Shown: positions 6,678-15,270, counted from the stretch's first letter. The stretch: 16,620 bases of DNA from SVTX01 sp045653805 (GCA_045653805.1 JAZOMF010000071.1:1-16620), one strand, 5' to 3'. The notes: generated by a model not told the origin, from the sequence alone. A program made the numbers and translations.

Positions 6678-8303
6678 ATGAAAAAAGAAATATTTATTTT
6701 TGATTCTATCGCACTGTCCCCATATGCACAGGAGAGCGATGCCGTCGGCGTTGCCGAGAAGAAGATCAAGTCTCTTGGCGTATCGCTCAAAGGCAGAGAA
6801 TTGCAGATATGCAAAAAGAGTGTTGACGCGCGAAAAAAGGACGATATTAAGCTTATCTATTCGATAGCACTTTCGGGCGAGGGCTTTTCCGATAAGGAAA
6901 GGGCGAAATTTGAAAAGATTGGCGCTCGAAGAGCGGCTTTGGAGGAGCTTTCCTTTAATTTCGGCGGAGAAAAGATGGCGGCGAGACCTCTTGTGGTCGG
7001 TATGGGTCCTGCGGGAATGTTTTGCGCGCTTATTCTTGCCGAGCAGGGGTACAAGCCTATAATTATTGACCGCGGCGACAAGGTGGATGACCGTGTGGCG
7101 GCGATGGAGCGCTTTTACACCACCCACATCCTTGATACCGAGTCAAACGTGCAGTTTGGCGCGGGCGGTGCGGGTACATTTTCGGACGGTAAGCTGCTGA
7201 CCAGAATAAACGATCCAAAGTGCGCTTATGTTCTCGATACCTTTGCAAGATTCGGCGCACCCGAGGAGATACGAATCAAGGCGAAGCCGCATATCGGTAC
7301 GGATATTCTCCGACAAGTTGTGGATAATATCCTTGAAGAGATAGAGCGCCTTGGCGGTGAGGTAATATACCGTTGCCGACTTGACGATCTCTCCGAAAGA
7401 GCGGACGGTACGGTGCTGGCGAAGACAACCAAAGGCGATTTTGTAACAAGTGCGGCAGTTTTGGCACTTGGACATAGCGCAAGAGATACCTACAAAACGC
7501 TTATAACTAACCAGTTTGATATAATAGCCAAGCCGATCTCGGTTGGCGTGCGAATAGAGCACAAGAGAAGCTTTATTGAGGATGCGCTCTACGGAGCTAT
7601 GGCAGGTCATCCTAATTTGGGCGCGGCAGAGTACGCACTCTCGGATACCAAAGGCGAGCGAGGAGTTTACACCTTCTGTATGTGTCCCGGTGGCGAGGTA
7701 ATGGCGGCGGCAAGCGAATCCGATAGTGTGGTAGTGAACGGAATGAGCCATTACGCCCGAGACGGCGAAAATTCAAATTCCGCCGTTGCGGTTTCGGTGC
7801 AGGTCAGCGATATTGATCCTGTGGACGGAAATGCGGCACTGGGCGCCATCGAATTCCAGAGAAAGATAGAGAGAGCCGCCTTTGCGGCAGGTGGCGGTGG
7901 ATATGCCGTTCCTGTACAAACGGTTGGTGATTTTATGTCGGGGAGGAGCGGAAGCGAGCCCCGAGAGGTAATGCCCACCTATATGCAGGGGCAGAATTTT
8001 AAGACAGCAAGTATGGACGACGTGCTTCCCGACTTCGTGTGTCGTTCACTTCGTTACGGACTTGCTTCGTTTGATAAAAAAATTAAAGGATTTGCCTCGG
8101 AAACAGCCCTTTTGTCGGGTGCAGAGACGAGAACATCCTCTCCTCTTAGAATTTTGAGAGGAGAAAATATGACAGCCCTCGGTAAAAAAAGTATTTATCC
8201 CTGCGGTGAGGGCGCGGGATATGCAGGCGGCATAACAAGTGCCGCGGTTGACGGAGTTAAGGTCGCTATGGCGATCATTTCGAGATTTACTCCCCTCGAT
8301 TAA
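6678..8303 (+). CDS. FAD-dependent dehydrogenase, COG2509 type
   Basis: 541 aa. An N-terminal alpha/beta region of about 95 residues precedes a Rossmann FAD-binding fold with GMGPAG (108-113), ending in IIIDRG (128-133), where Asp131 sits at the usual ribose-binding acidic position. QFGAGGAGTFSDGKL (159-173) is a hallmark of this uncharacterised dehydrogenase family. The C-terminal CGEGAGYAGGITSAAVDG completes the FAD site. Substrate and electron partner are unknown. From memory, the same gene follows cdaA-cdaR in many Clostridia, so the placement is probably old. ATG 6678 is 6 nt after the cdaR stop and has no recognisable Shine-Dalgarno sequence, so it may rely on coupling. A stem-loop follows the stop codon. 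Confidence 0.92.
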   Translation: MKKEIFIFDSIALSPYAQESDAVGVAEKKIKSLGVSLKGRELQICKKSVDARKKDDIKLIYSIALSGEGFSDKERAKFEKIGARRAALEELSFNFGGEKMAARPLVVGMGPAGMFCALILAEQGYKPIIIDRGDKVDDRVAAMERFYTTHILDTESNVQFGAGGAGTFSDGKLLTRINDPKCAYVLDTFARFGAPEEIRIKAKPHIGTDILRQVVDNILEEIERLGGEVIYRCRLDDLSERADGTVLAKTTKGDFVTSAAVLALGHSARDTYKTLITNQFDIIAKPISVGVRIEHKRSFIEDALYGAMAGHPNLGAAEYALSDTKGERGVYTFCMCPGGEVMAAASESDSVVVNGMSHYARDGENSNSAVAVSVQVSDIDPVDGNAALGAIEFQRKIERAAFAAGGGGYAVPVQTVGDFMSGRSGSEPREVMPTYMQGQNFKTASMDDVLPDFVCRSLRYGLASFDKKIKGFASETALLSGAETRTSSPLRILRGENMTALGKKSIYPCGEGAGYAGGITSAAVDGVKVAMAIISRFTPLD

Positions 8304-8306
8304 TAC

Positions 8307-8341
8307 TTTTTGCGGGCGGAATTATTCGCCGCCCGCAAAAA
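8307..8341. repeat. T-stem-A palindrome between the FAD dehydrogenase gene and recJ
   Basis: TTTTTGCGGGCGG (8307-8319) pairs perfectly with 8329-8341 over 13 bp around a 9-nt loop. The Ts lie on the 5' side and the As on the 3' side, on both strands, so there is no U-run after the stem and it is not a canonical terminator in either direction. A second small hairpin, GGGC-GTA-GCCC, follows at 8353-8363. The rest of the spacer up to 8412 is AT-rich, with no promoter I would defend. Confidence 0.7.
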
Positions 8342-8412
8342 TCGATTTTATAGGGCGTAGCCCATGACTAACTTTGTAAAAAATATATGGTTATATAAAT
8401 TTGGAGTAAACA

Positions 8413-10611
8413 ATGAATTTTAATGAAAAAAAGAAGGTGTGGTCGCTTCGGTACACGCCGGGAAATCGCGAGGCTGACGATATAATATCTGCCATCGCTT
8501 GCGAAAACGGTATTTCAGAGGTTACCGCAAAGCTGATCTACAATAGAGGATATTGTACCAGTCGCTCGGTAGATGCCTTCCTGCATCCCGTTGTGGAGGA
8601 GTTACACGATCCCTATCTCATGATGGATATGGACAAGGCGGTCAAGAGGATCAAGGAGTCGCTGCAGAGAGGCGATAAAATAACCGTTTACGGCGACTAT
8701 GACGTGGACGGAGTTACGTCGGTTACACTGATCTATCTTTATTTAAAGGAGCTTGGAGCGGATATTGACTATTACATCCCCTCCAGAAGCAAGGAAGGCT
8801 ACGGTCTTTCCAAAATGTCACTTGACAATTTGAAGGAGAATGGCACTAAGCTGATAATAACCGTTGATACGGGTATCACCGCAAACGCCGAGGTTGAATA
8901 TGCAAAATCTCTTGGTATGGAAATGGTTATTACCGACCATCACGAGTGCCACGAGTATCTCCCTGAGGCTTGCGCCGTGGTTAACCCCCACCGCCCCGAC
9001 TGTTCCTATCCCTTTAAGGAGCTGGCAGGCGTTGGCGTAGTATTTAAGCTGGTATGCGCATTTGAGGCTATGCGATGCGGTGAGGCAAACAAGAGCGAGA
9101 GCATTGGCAGGGTATTCAAAAAATACGCCGACCTTGCGGCTATAGGTACAGTTGCCGACGTTATGCCTCTTATCGACGAAAACAGAATTATAGTCCGCGA
9201 GGGTCTTGCATCCCTTGAAGAGACCGAGCGAGAGGGACTTGCGGCGCTTATTGAGGCGGCAAGCAATCCCCAGAGCGAGTCCAGAGCGGGTGGCGAGGTC
9301 ATACCTACCAAAAAGAAGAAGATAAATGCCGGTTTTATCGGCTTTGCATTAGCCCCCAGAATCAATGCCGCGGGCAGAATAAGCTCTGCTGAAAAGGCGG
9401 TTGAGCTGTTGCTTTCCAAAGAGCCTACCCGAGCGGCAGAGATGGCAAAAGAGCTCTGTGAGATCAATGTTCGAAGACAAAAAGAGGAGAACTCCATTGC
9501 CGAGGCGGCATATAAAACTATCGAGGAGACTCACGATTTCGAAAACGATAGAGTTATCGTGCTTAATGACGACACCTGGCAGCAGGGAATAATCGGTATC
9601 GTTTCCTCGAGAATTACCGAAAAATACGGCCTGCCCTCCATCCTTATTTCCTTTGACGGGGCTATCAAGGGTGAACCCAGCCTCGAAGATATGGGTAAGG
9701 GCTCGGGTCGAAGCATCAAGGGCTTGAATCTTGTGGATGCCCTCGACAACTGCAAGGATCTTTTGGTAAGATTCGGAGGCCACGAGCTGGCGGCGGGACT
9801 TACGGTTATGCGTTGTAACATCGACGAATTCCGCAAGAGAATTAACGATTATGCAAGAGAAAATCTTACCGAGGATCTTTCCTGTATCAGATATACGGCA
9901 GATTGCGAGCTTAATTATGACGAGGTCAGCATGAGTCTTGCAAACGAGATCTCTATTCTCGAGCCCTTTGGCGTTGCTAATGCCGCTCCGGTATTTATGG
10001 TGCGCGGACTTCAGGTAAGCAAAATAATCTCCATGGGCGCGGGTAAGCACACAAAGCTTCTGCTCAGCCGCGGAGAGCACAATTTCCAGGCCGTCTGCTT
10101 TGGTATGAGTGCCGCATCTCTTGAGATCTTCCCCAGCGAATATATTGACCTTATGTGCCAGATAAGCATTAATGAATTTAGAGGTCAAAAGAGCGTTCAG
10201 CTGGTGGTTCAGGACGTGAGACTTTCCGAGGATGCCTCGGCAATCTACGGCAGTGAGATGGAAAGATACGAGCAGGTGCTTTCGGGTGCAAGCTTCTCCG
10301 AGGAGGAGGACATCCTTCCTACCAGAGCGGATATTGCCGAGATATACAAGCTTCTTCGCCGTGAAAACTTAAATGGCCACACCCTTTTCAATTACAGAGC
10401 ATTCAAATTAAACGTAGCCGACTATTGCCACAAGAGCATGAATGTGGCAAAGATCCGCTTTGCGCTTAACATACTAAACGACATACACGTTTGCCGAGTT
10501 GACGGCGAGAAGAGTGGATTTTTCTCGGTCGAAGTCAACAAAAACGCGGCTAAAACTAACATAGAGCTGTCCGAGACCTATCGCCGTCTTTGCGAGCAGT
10601 GCATAGGCTGA
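8413..10611 (+). CDS. recJ: Single-stranded-DNA-specific exonuclease RecJ
   Basis: A 5'-to-3' ssDNA exonuclease of recombination and mismatch repair, 732 aa. The DHH core shows motif I VYGDYDVDGVTS (92-103), VDTGI (151-155) and DHHE (175-178), plus the family segment FALAPRINAAGR (311-322). The DHHA1 part has WQQGIIGIVSSR (389-400), SGRS (431-434) and GGHELAAG (455-462). An OB-fold-like region follows (about 515-605) and then a C-terminal winged-helix-like domain typical of Firmicute RecJ. A lysine-rich insert of about 15-20 residues (283-305) precedes the FALAPR segment. TTGGAG (8401-8406) is 6 nt from ATG 8413. rel starts 59 nt after the stop with no terminator or promoter visible between. 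Confidence 0.96.
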   Translation: MNFNEKKKVWSLRYTPGNREADDIISAIACENGISEVTAKLIYNRGYCTSRSVDAFLHPVVEELHDPYLMMDMDKAVKRIKESLQRGDKITVYGDYDVDGVTSVTLIYLYLKELGADIDYYIPSRSKEGYGLSKMSLDNLKENGTKLIITVDTGITANAEVEYAKSLGMEMVITDHHECHEYLPEACAVVNPHRPDCSYPFKELAGVGVVFKLVCAFEAMRCGEANKSESIGRVFKKYADLAAIGTVADVMPLIDENRIIVREGLASLEETEREGLAALIEAASNPQSESRAGGEVIPTKKKKINAGFIGFALAPRINAAGRISSAEKAVELLLSKEPTRAAEMAKELCEINVRRQKEENSIAEAAYKTIEETHDFENDRVIVLNDDTWQQGIIGIVSSRITEKYGLPSILISFDGAIKGEPSLEDMGKGSGRSIKGLNLVDALDNCKDLLVRFGGHELAAGLTVMRCNIDEFRKRINDYARENLTEDLSCIRYTADCELNYDEVSMSLANEISILEPFGVANAAPVFMVRGLQVSKIISMGAGKHTKLLLSRGEHNFQAVCFGMSAASLEIFPSEYIDLMCQISINEFRGQKSVQLVVQDVRLSEDASAIYGSEMERYEQVLSGASFSEEEDILPTRADIAEIYKLLRRENLNGHTLFNYRAFKLNVADYCHKSMNVAKIRFALNILNDIHVCRVDGEKSGFFSVEVNKNAAKTNIELSETYRRLCEQCIG

Positions 10612-10632
10612 CAGACGATTTAATTTATGGGA

Positions 10633-10654
10633 CTTCTCCGCAATAGTGGAGAAG
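10633..10654 (+). promoter_or_regulatory. Hairpin sequestering the only SD-like sequence before rel
   Basis: CTTCTCC (10633-10639) pairs with GGAGAAG (10648-10654) across an 8-nt loop. The GGAGAAG arm is the only Shine-Dalgarno-like sequence upstream of the rel ATG at 10671, and its edge is 16 nt from the start codon. The intervening bases are U-rich. This could be a translational control structure. No U-run directly follows the stem, so it is a poor terminator. Confidence 0.45.
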
Positions 10655-10670
10655 ACACGGGTTTATTTTT

Positions 10671-12920
10671 ATGGATACTAATAATAGTGTTGGGGTAAAT
10701 CAAGGCGATTTTACCTCAAAAAGACTTATTGATCTTTTGAAGATCACAGGAAAGAAATATGATCTTGAAAAGATCCAGCAGGCGTATGATTATGCGGCAG
10801 AGCTTCACGCAGGGCAGTTTCGTGCCAGTGGTGAGCCCTATATCTCCCACCCCTTGGCGGTTGCCGAGATAGTGGCAGGACTTGAGCTTGACACCGATTC
10901 TATATGCGCTGCACTTCTTCACGATACTGTGGAGGATTGCTCCGACAAGACCGACCTCAAGGAGATTCAAAAGCTGTTTGGTAACGATGTGGCACTGCTG
11001 GTTGATGGTCTTACCAAGCTTGTCTCTCTTGAAATAGAGGACAAGGAGGAGCAGCACATCGAAAACCTTCGTAAGATGCTGCTTGCTATGGCAAAGGACG
11101 TGCGCGTAATCTTTATCAAGCTTTGTGACCGACTTCACAATATGAGAACGCTGGATGCAAAGGCAGAGCACAAGAGAAGACTGACGGCACTTGAGACCAT
11201 GCACGTTTACGCGCCCTTGGCTCACCGACTGGGTATGCAGAGGATCAAGCAGGAGCTCGAAAATCTCGGTCTTCAGCATCTTGACCCCATTGGATATAAT
11301 GAGGTCAGAAACGACATCGAAACCAAATATGGCAAGAGTCTTAATCTTATAGAAAAGATTAGAGCGCTCATTTCCGAAAAACTCACTGAAAACGATATAA
11401 AATTCAACCTTGAGGGTCGAATCAAGACGGTTTACAGCGTTTACAAGAAGATGTATAACCAGAACAAGAGCTTCGATGAGATATACGACTTCTACGCAGT
11501 GCGAGTTATCGTTGAGACCGAGCTTGAATGTTACAGTGTGCTTGGTATCATTCACGAGATGTTCAATTCGATCCCCGGTCGATTCAAGGACTATATTTCT
11601 ACGCCTAAGCCCAATATGTACCGCTCGCTTCACACTACCGTTATCGGTCGTGACGGTATACCCTTTGAGGTTCAGATAAGAACCCGTGAGATGCACCATA
11701 TTGCAGAATACGGTATCGCTGCACACTGGAAATACAAGTCAGGCGCATCCACCAAGGAGGATATGGATAAAAAGCTGGAGTGGATATCCCGCCTTATCGA
11801 GACCGAGGATGGCGCTCGCGACCCCGAGGAATTTATGCAGGCGATAAAGACCGACATCTTCCACGACGACGTTTTTGCATTCACCCCCAAGGGAGATATT
11901 ATTCCCCTGCCTCAGGGCGCTACGGTTATCGACTTTGCATACGCTATTCACTCTGCGGTTGGTAACAAGATGATAGGCGCGAAGATAAACGGAATGATCG
12001 TGCCCATTGACCGTACCGTGCAGAACGGCGAAATAGTTGAGGTCATTACCTCCTCCACCACAAAGGGACCCAGCCGCGACTGGCTTTCTATCGTTAAGAC
12101 CAGCGAGGCGAGAAGCAAGATCCGTCAGTGGTTCAAGAAGGAGTCGAGATCGGAGAATATCGTGCTTGGTCGCTCCATTGTGGACGGAGAATTTAAAAAA
12201 TACAATGTTAAATTTACAGATGCGCAGAGATTTGAGATGGTTTCTTCTGTGGCGCAGAGAATCGGATTTGCAAGTGCAGATGATCTCTACAACGCTATTG
12301 GATATGGCGGAATCCCGCTCAACAAGTTTGGCAACAAGCTTAAGGATGAGATAAGCAAAGCGACGGTTCCCGATGCAGAGAATACTCCCATTAGCGAAGA
12401 GGCTATAATTCAAAAGGCGGCGCAGACCCAAAAGCCCAAGCATCTTAAAAGCAACGGTGGTATCGTGGTTGATGGCGAGAGCGGATGTATGGTCAAGTTT
12501 GCCAAGTGCTGTAACCCCCTCCCCGGAGACGATGTTGTCGGATTCATTACCAAAGGATACGGTATCTCCATTCACAAAAAGGATTGTCCCAACGTCCTTG
12601 AGGGCATGAAGAATGAAGAAAATAAGCACCGCTGGAAGGAAGCCTATTGGGAAGAGGGCGAGCAGGGAAGCCCCAAGAGCGTTTACGAGGCACTGCTCCA
12701 GCTCTTTACCGTGGACAGAGTCGGTATGCTTGGCGATATTGCGGTTGCGCTTTCGGATATGAAGGTGTCTATCCTTCACGTCAATTCCCAAAAGCGTGCT
12801 AACGGCAGAGGCATTATCAGCCTTAAGATCAGTTGCAAAAATATCGAGCATTACAACTCTATAGTGTCACGCTTACGCACGCTTGAGGGCGTTGAAAGCG
12901 TTTCAAGAGGTTTTTCGTGA
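10671..12920 (+). CDS. rel: Bifunctional (p)ppGpp synthetase/hydrolase Rel
   Basis: Makes and degrades (p)ppGpp, the stringent-response alarmone, on and off the ribosome. 749 aa with the full long-RSH architecture. The HD hydrolase domain has His60 and HDTVED (84-89). The synthetase domain has RFKD (304-307), the basic signature of the bifunctional Rel class rather than acidic RelA, then NMYRSLH (315-321) and EVQIRT (333-338). A TGS domain (about 398-461) follows, then a zinc-finger-like region with Cys606, Cys613, Cys614, His635 and Cys639, and a C-terminal ACT domain (about 675-749). Both activities look intact. The start is set by homology of the N-terminus, since no spaced ribosome site is present. 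It lies between recJ and dtd, the usual clostridial order, but without apt. Confidence 0.96.
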   Translation: MDTNNSVGVNQGDFTSKRLIDLLKITGKKYDLEKIQQAYDYAAELHAGQFRASGEPYISHPLAVAEIVAGLELDTDSICAALLHDTVEDCSDKTDLKEIQKLFGNDVALLVDGLTKLVSLEIEDKEEQHIENLRKMLLAMAKDVRVIFIKLCDRLHNMRTLDAKAEHKRRLTALETMHVYAPLAHRLGMQRIKQELENLGLQHLDPIGYNEVRNDIETKYGKSLNLIEKIRALISEKLTENDIKFNLEGRIKTVYSVYKKMYNQNKSFDEIYDFYAVRVIVETELECYSVLGIIHEMFNSIPGRFKDYISTPKPNMYRSLHTTVIGRDGIPFEVQIRTREMHHIAEYGIAAHWKYKSGASTKEDMDKKLEWISRLIETEDGARDPEEFMQAIKTDIFHDDVFAFTPKGDIIPLPQGATVIDFAYAIHSAVGNKMIGAKINGMIVPIDRTVQNGEIVEVITSSTTKGPSRDWLSIVKTSEARSKIRQWFKKESRSENIVLGRSIVDGEFKKYNVKFTDAQRFEMVSSVAQRIGFASADDLYNAIGYGGIPLNKFGNKLKDEISKATVPDAENTPISEEAIIQKAAQTQKPKHLKSNGGIVVDGESGCMVKFAKCCNPLPGDDVVGFITKGYGISIHKKDCPNVLEGMKNEENKHRWKEAYWEEGEQGSPKSVYEALLQLFTVDRVGMLGDIAVALSDMKVSILHVNSQKRANGRGIISLKISCKNIEHYNSIVSRLRTLEGVESVSRGFS

Positions 12921-13193
12921 ATCCATCCATAAATTTTTCCGAATACGGAGTTGCTCCTCCAAAGCGGCTTGTCGTAGGAAACTACGCCTGCGTCTTGCTT
13001 TGTGCGGTGCGCCTTGTCTTCAAAAAATTTTCTTGGATTGATGTTGAAAAAATTATAAATCACATTAAAATAAACACCATTATACCCCAAAACCTATTTT
13101 TGAAGGTTTTGAGGATTTCTAAGGGACTTTTTCAAAAGTCCCTTGGGCGGGGTGCGGGGCAGAGCCTTGCAAAACTATAAAGGAATTGAGAAA
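12921..13193. repeat. Spacer of stacked hairpins between rel and dtd
   Basis: No supported gene. Three hairpins are visible: CGTAG-GAAA-CTACG (12973-12986) with a GNRA-type loop, CAAAACCT (13088-13095) with AGGTTTTG (13104-13111), and AAGGGACTTT (13121-13130) with AAAGTCCCTT (13135-13144) around a TTCA loop. The last is followed by a G-rich tract (13145-13165). This resembles dispersed clostridial spacer repeats. TATAAA (13054-13059) with TTGGAT (13033-13038) 15 bp upstream is a weak promoter candidate for dtd. The open frame running through here is not credible as a protein. Confidence 0.6.
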
Positions 13194-13655
13194 ATGAAAG
13201 CAGTATTACAGAGAGTAAAGCATGCAAACGTTGTAGTTGACGGCACTGTTGTCGGAGAGTGCGGCGAGGGCTTGATGATTTTGCTGGGTGTGGCACAGGG
13301 AGACACCGAGGAGGATGCCGACCTTTTGGCGGCGAAGATATGCAATCTTCGTATTTTTACCGACGAGAATGACAAGATGAATTTGTCGGTAAAGGATATT
13401 GATGGCGAGGCTTTGGTAATATCCCAGTTTACTCTTATGGCTAATTACAAAAAGGGAAACCGCCCTGACTATATGGAGTCTGCTTCACCTTCGGAGGCAA
13501 ACAGGCTTTACGAATATTTTTTGGGACTAATTTCTCGCGAGCTTCGTCACGTAGGTTGCGGAGTTTTCGGGGCTCACATGGAGGTCTCACTGCTTAACGA
13601 TGGCCCTGTGACCATTTGCATGGACAGCGAAGTTCTTAAAAAGAAAAAAACATAA
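13194..13655 (+). CDS. dtd: D-aminoacyl-tRNA deacylase
   Basis: Hydrolyses D-amino acids, and glycine mischarged on tRNAAla, from tRNA; a homodimeric chiral proofreading enzyme. 153 aa, the standard length. The two cross-subunit signature motifs are present: SQFTL (77-81) and NDGPVT (135-140), which carries the Gly-cisPro pair that enforces chirality. MKAVLQRV at the start is the typical N-terminus. AAAGGA (13179-13184) lies 9 nt before ATG 13194; a longer upstream reading would only translate spacer repeat. The C-terminal Lys run is unremarkable. It follows rel in the common clostridial order, and hemZ starts 47 nt downstream, so the two are probably co-transcribed. Confidence 0.96.
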   Translation: MKAVLQRVKHANVVVDGTVVGECGEGLMILLGVAQGDTEEDADLLAAKICNLRIFTDENDKMNLSVKDIDGEALVISQFTLMANYKKGNRPDYMESASPSEANRLYEYFLGLISRELRHVGCGVFGAHMEVSLLNDGPVTICMDSEVLKKKKT

Positions 13656-13702
13656 ATTTAGAAGAGCAATTTCAAGAAGAATAGACGAAGAAGGATAGAA
13701 AA

Positions 13703-15202
13703 ATGAGATTAAATATAAGCGGCAACATAAATTCTTATTATGTTCAGACCCTTTGTATGATATTTTTCCCCGGAGAGAAGTTTTCCGAGATAGCCGAGGC
13801 CGATCCCGAGGTAGCCACCCCGGAGCTGTCGCTGGCGCTTGAGGAAAACGAGAGCGGCGTGGTTGTTCGCGCCGAGCTAACTCTTGAGGAAAAGTACGCG
13901 AGTTGCGAAAAGATATATCCTACCCGTGACGATGTGACCTATGATCGTCTCAAAAAGATCGCCGTTGGCGATGCGGTACTGTCGGTTTGCAGTGAAGTTA
14001 TCGGCTACCGCCCCTCTTGGGGAATGCTGGTGGGCGTCCGCCCATCCAAGGTTGCAACCGAGCTTTTCTCCACGGGTATGAGCAAGACGAGAGTTAAAAA
14101 GACTCTCGCCACCGATTATTTTGTCATACCCAAAAAGGCGGCGCTTGCTACCGAGGTAGCGCTTAACGAGGCGGAATTTGTATCAAAGGCAGACCCCAAG
14201 GATTGCAGTGTATATATTTCAATTCCTTTCTGCCCCACAAGATGCGCATATTGCTCCTTCGTGTCATATACTTCTAAAAAGCTGCTTGCTACCATCCCCG
14301 ATTATCTGGTGGCGCTTGGAGCCGAAGTCAAAAAGAATTTTGACCTTATAAAGGAGCTTGGTCTTCGCGTTAAGACTATTTACATAGGCGGCGGAACGCC
14401 CACGATACTTGATGAAACTCAGCTTGAATGGCTTCTTTCTATCGTTGAGGAGAATATCGACGTTACTACCGTGGAAGAATATACCCTTGAGGCAGGCAGA
14501 CCTGACACAATTACCGAGGGCAAGATGAGAGTTGCCGCAGCACACGGTGTTAACCGTATCAGCGTCAACCCCCAGACCCTTAATGATGACGTTCTTCGCA
14601 TCATCGGTCGTTCTCACACCTCGGAGGATTTCCTCCGCGCATACGATGTTGCGCGTAATTCGGGAATCCCGATCATCAATACCGACGTTATCGCAGGACT
14701 GCCCGGCGACAATTTTGCAAGCTTTTCAAGCTCTTACGACCGCATAATTGCACTGCGCCCCGAGAATGTGACGGTTCACACCTTTAGCGTAAAGAAGGCG
14801 AGCGATGCCTTGAAGAATTTTAGCCACATCTATTCTGTTCGTGGCGGTGACGTGGGCAAGTGTGTGGACTATTCCCAGATCAAGGCACAGCACGAGGGCT
14901 ATCAGCCCTACTATATGTACCGCCAGAAGAACACCGTGGGCAACTACGAAAACGTGGGATTCTGCTTGGACGGTAAAAAAGGACTCTACAACATCTACAT
15001 GATGGAAGAGATACATTCGATATTCGCCGCGGGAGCGGGCGCGGTATCGAAGTTCGTTGATTTTGCTCCCAAAAACGGTGAAACACGCACTATTGAAAGA
15101 TTTTTCAATCAAAAATACCCCTACGAGTATCTTGCCGAGGATAAGACAGACGAAAAGATACGCGCGGCGCGTGAATTCTATATAAAGCACGGTTTGGTGT
15201 AA
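13703..15202 (+). CDS. hemZ: Radical-SAM coproporphyrinogen dehydrogenase-like protein HemZ
   Basis: Member of the HemN/HemZ radical-SAM group, annotated as oxygen-independent coproporphyrinogen III oxidase. 499 aa. An N-terminal domain of about 165 residues with GVRPSK (111-116) precedes the radical-SAM core. That core has YISIPFCPTRCAYCSF (171-186), binding a 4Fe-4S cluster through Cys177, Cys181 and Cys184, then GGGTPT (229-234) and EAGRPDTI (263-270). The EAGRPD form, where HemN-type enzymes differ, together with the long N-terminus, points to HemZ rather than HemN or HemW. No other haem gene is in view, so the true substrate in this organism is open. AAGGA (13691-13695) is 7 nt from ATG 13703. 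No terminator separates it from the kinase. Confidence 0.93.
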   Translation: MRLNISGNINSYYVQTLCMIFFPGEKFSEIAEADPEVATPELSLALEENESGVVVRAELTLEEKYASCEKIYPTRDDVTYDRLKKIAVGDAVLSVCSEVIGYRPSWGMLVGVRPSKVATELFSTGMSKTRVKKTLATDYFVIPKKAALATEVALNEAEFVSKADPKDCSVYISIPFCPTRCAYCSFVSYTSKKLLATIPDYLVALGAEVKKNFDLIKELGLRVKTIYIGGGTPTILDETQLEWLLSIVEENIDVTTVEEYTLEAGRPDTITEGKMRVAAAHGVNRISVNPQTLNDDVLRIIGRSHTSEDFLRAYDVARNSGIPIINTDVIAGLPGDNFASFSSSYDRIIALRPENVTVHTFSVKKASDALKNFSHIYSVRGGDVGKCVDYSQIKAQHEGYQPYYMYRQKNTVGNYENVGFCLDGKKGLYNIYMMEEIHSIFAAGAGAVSKFVDFAPKNGETRTIERFFNQKYPYEYLAEDKTDEKIRAAREFYIKHGLV

Positions 15203-15270
15203 AAAAATTGAAAATCGTCGAATTTTATGATCAAGGTGCATTTGCCGAACACAAGAACGGAGGTATGCCT

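Noticed and set aside
8371..8399. Promoter directly before recJ
   Set aside because: TATA-like words exist, but no -35 element lies at 16-18 bp, and the start site would fall on the ribosome site.
12917..13180. 87-codon frame starting at GTG and overlapping the rel stop
   Set aside because: It runs through hairpins and the G-rich spacer repeat, has no ribosome site or protein-like composition, and is better explained as repeat.
13143..13193. Upstream extension of dtd by 17 residues
   Set aside because: It translates the spacer repeat; ATG 13194 has a well-placed AAAGGA and the canonical MKAVLQRV start.
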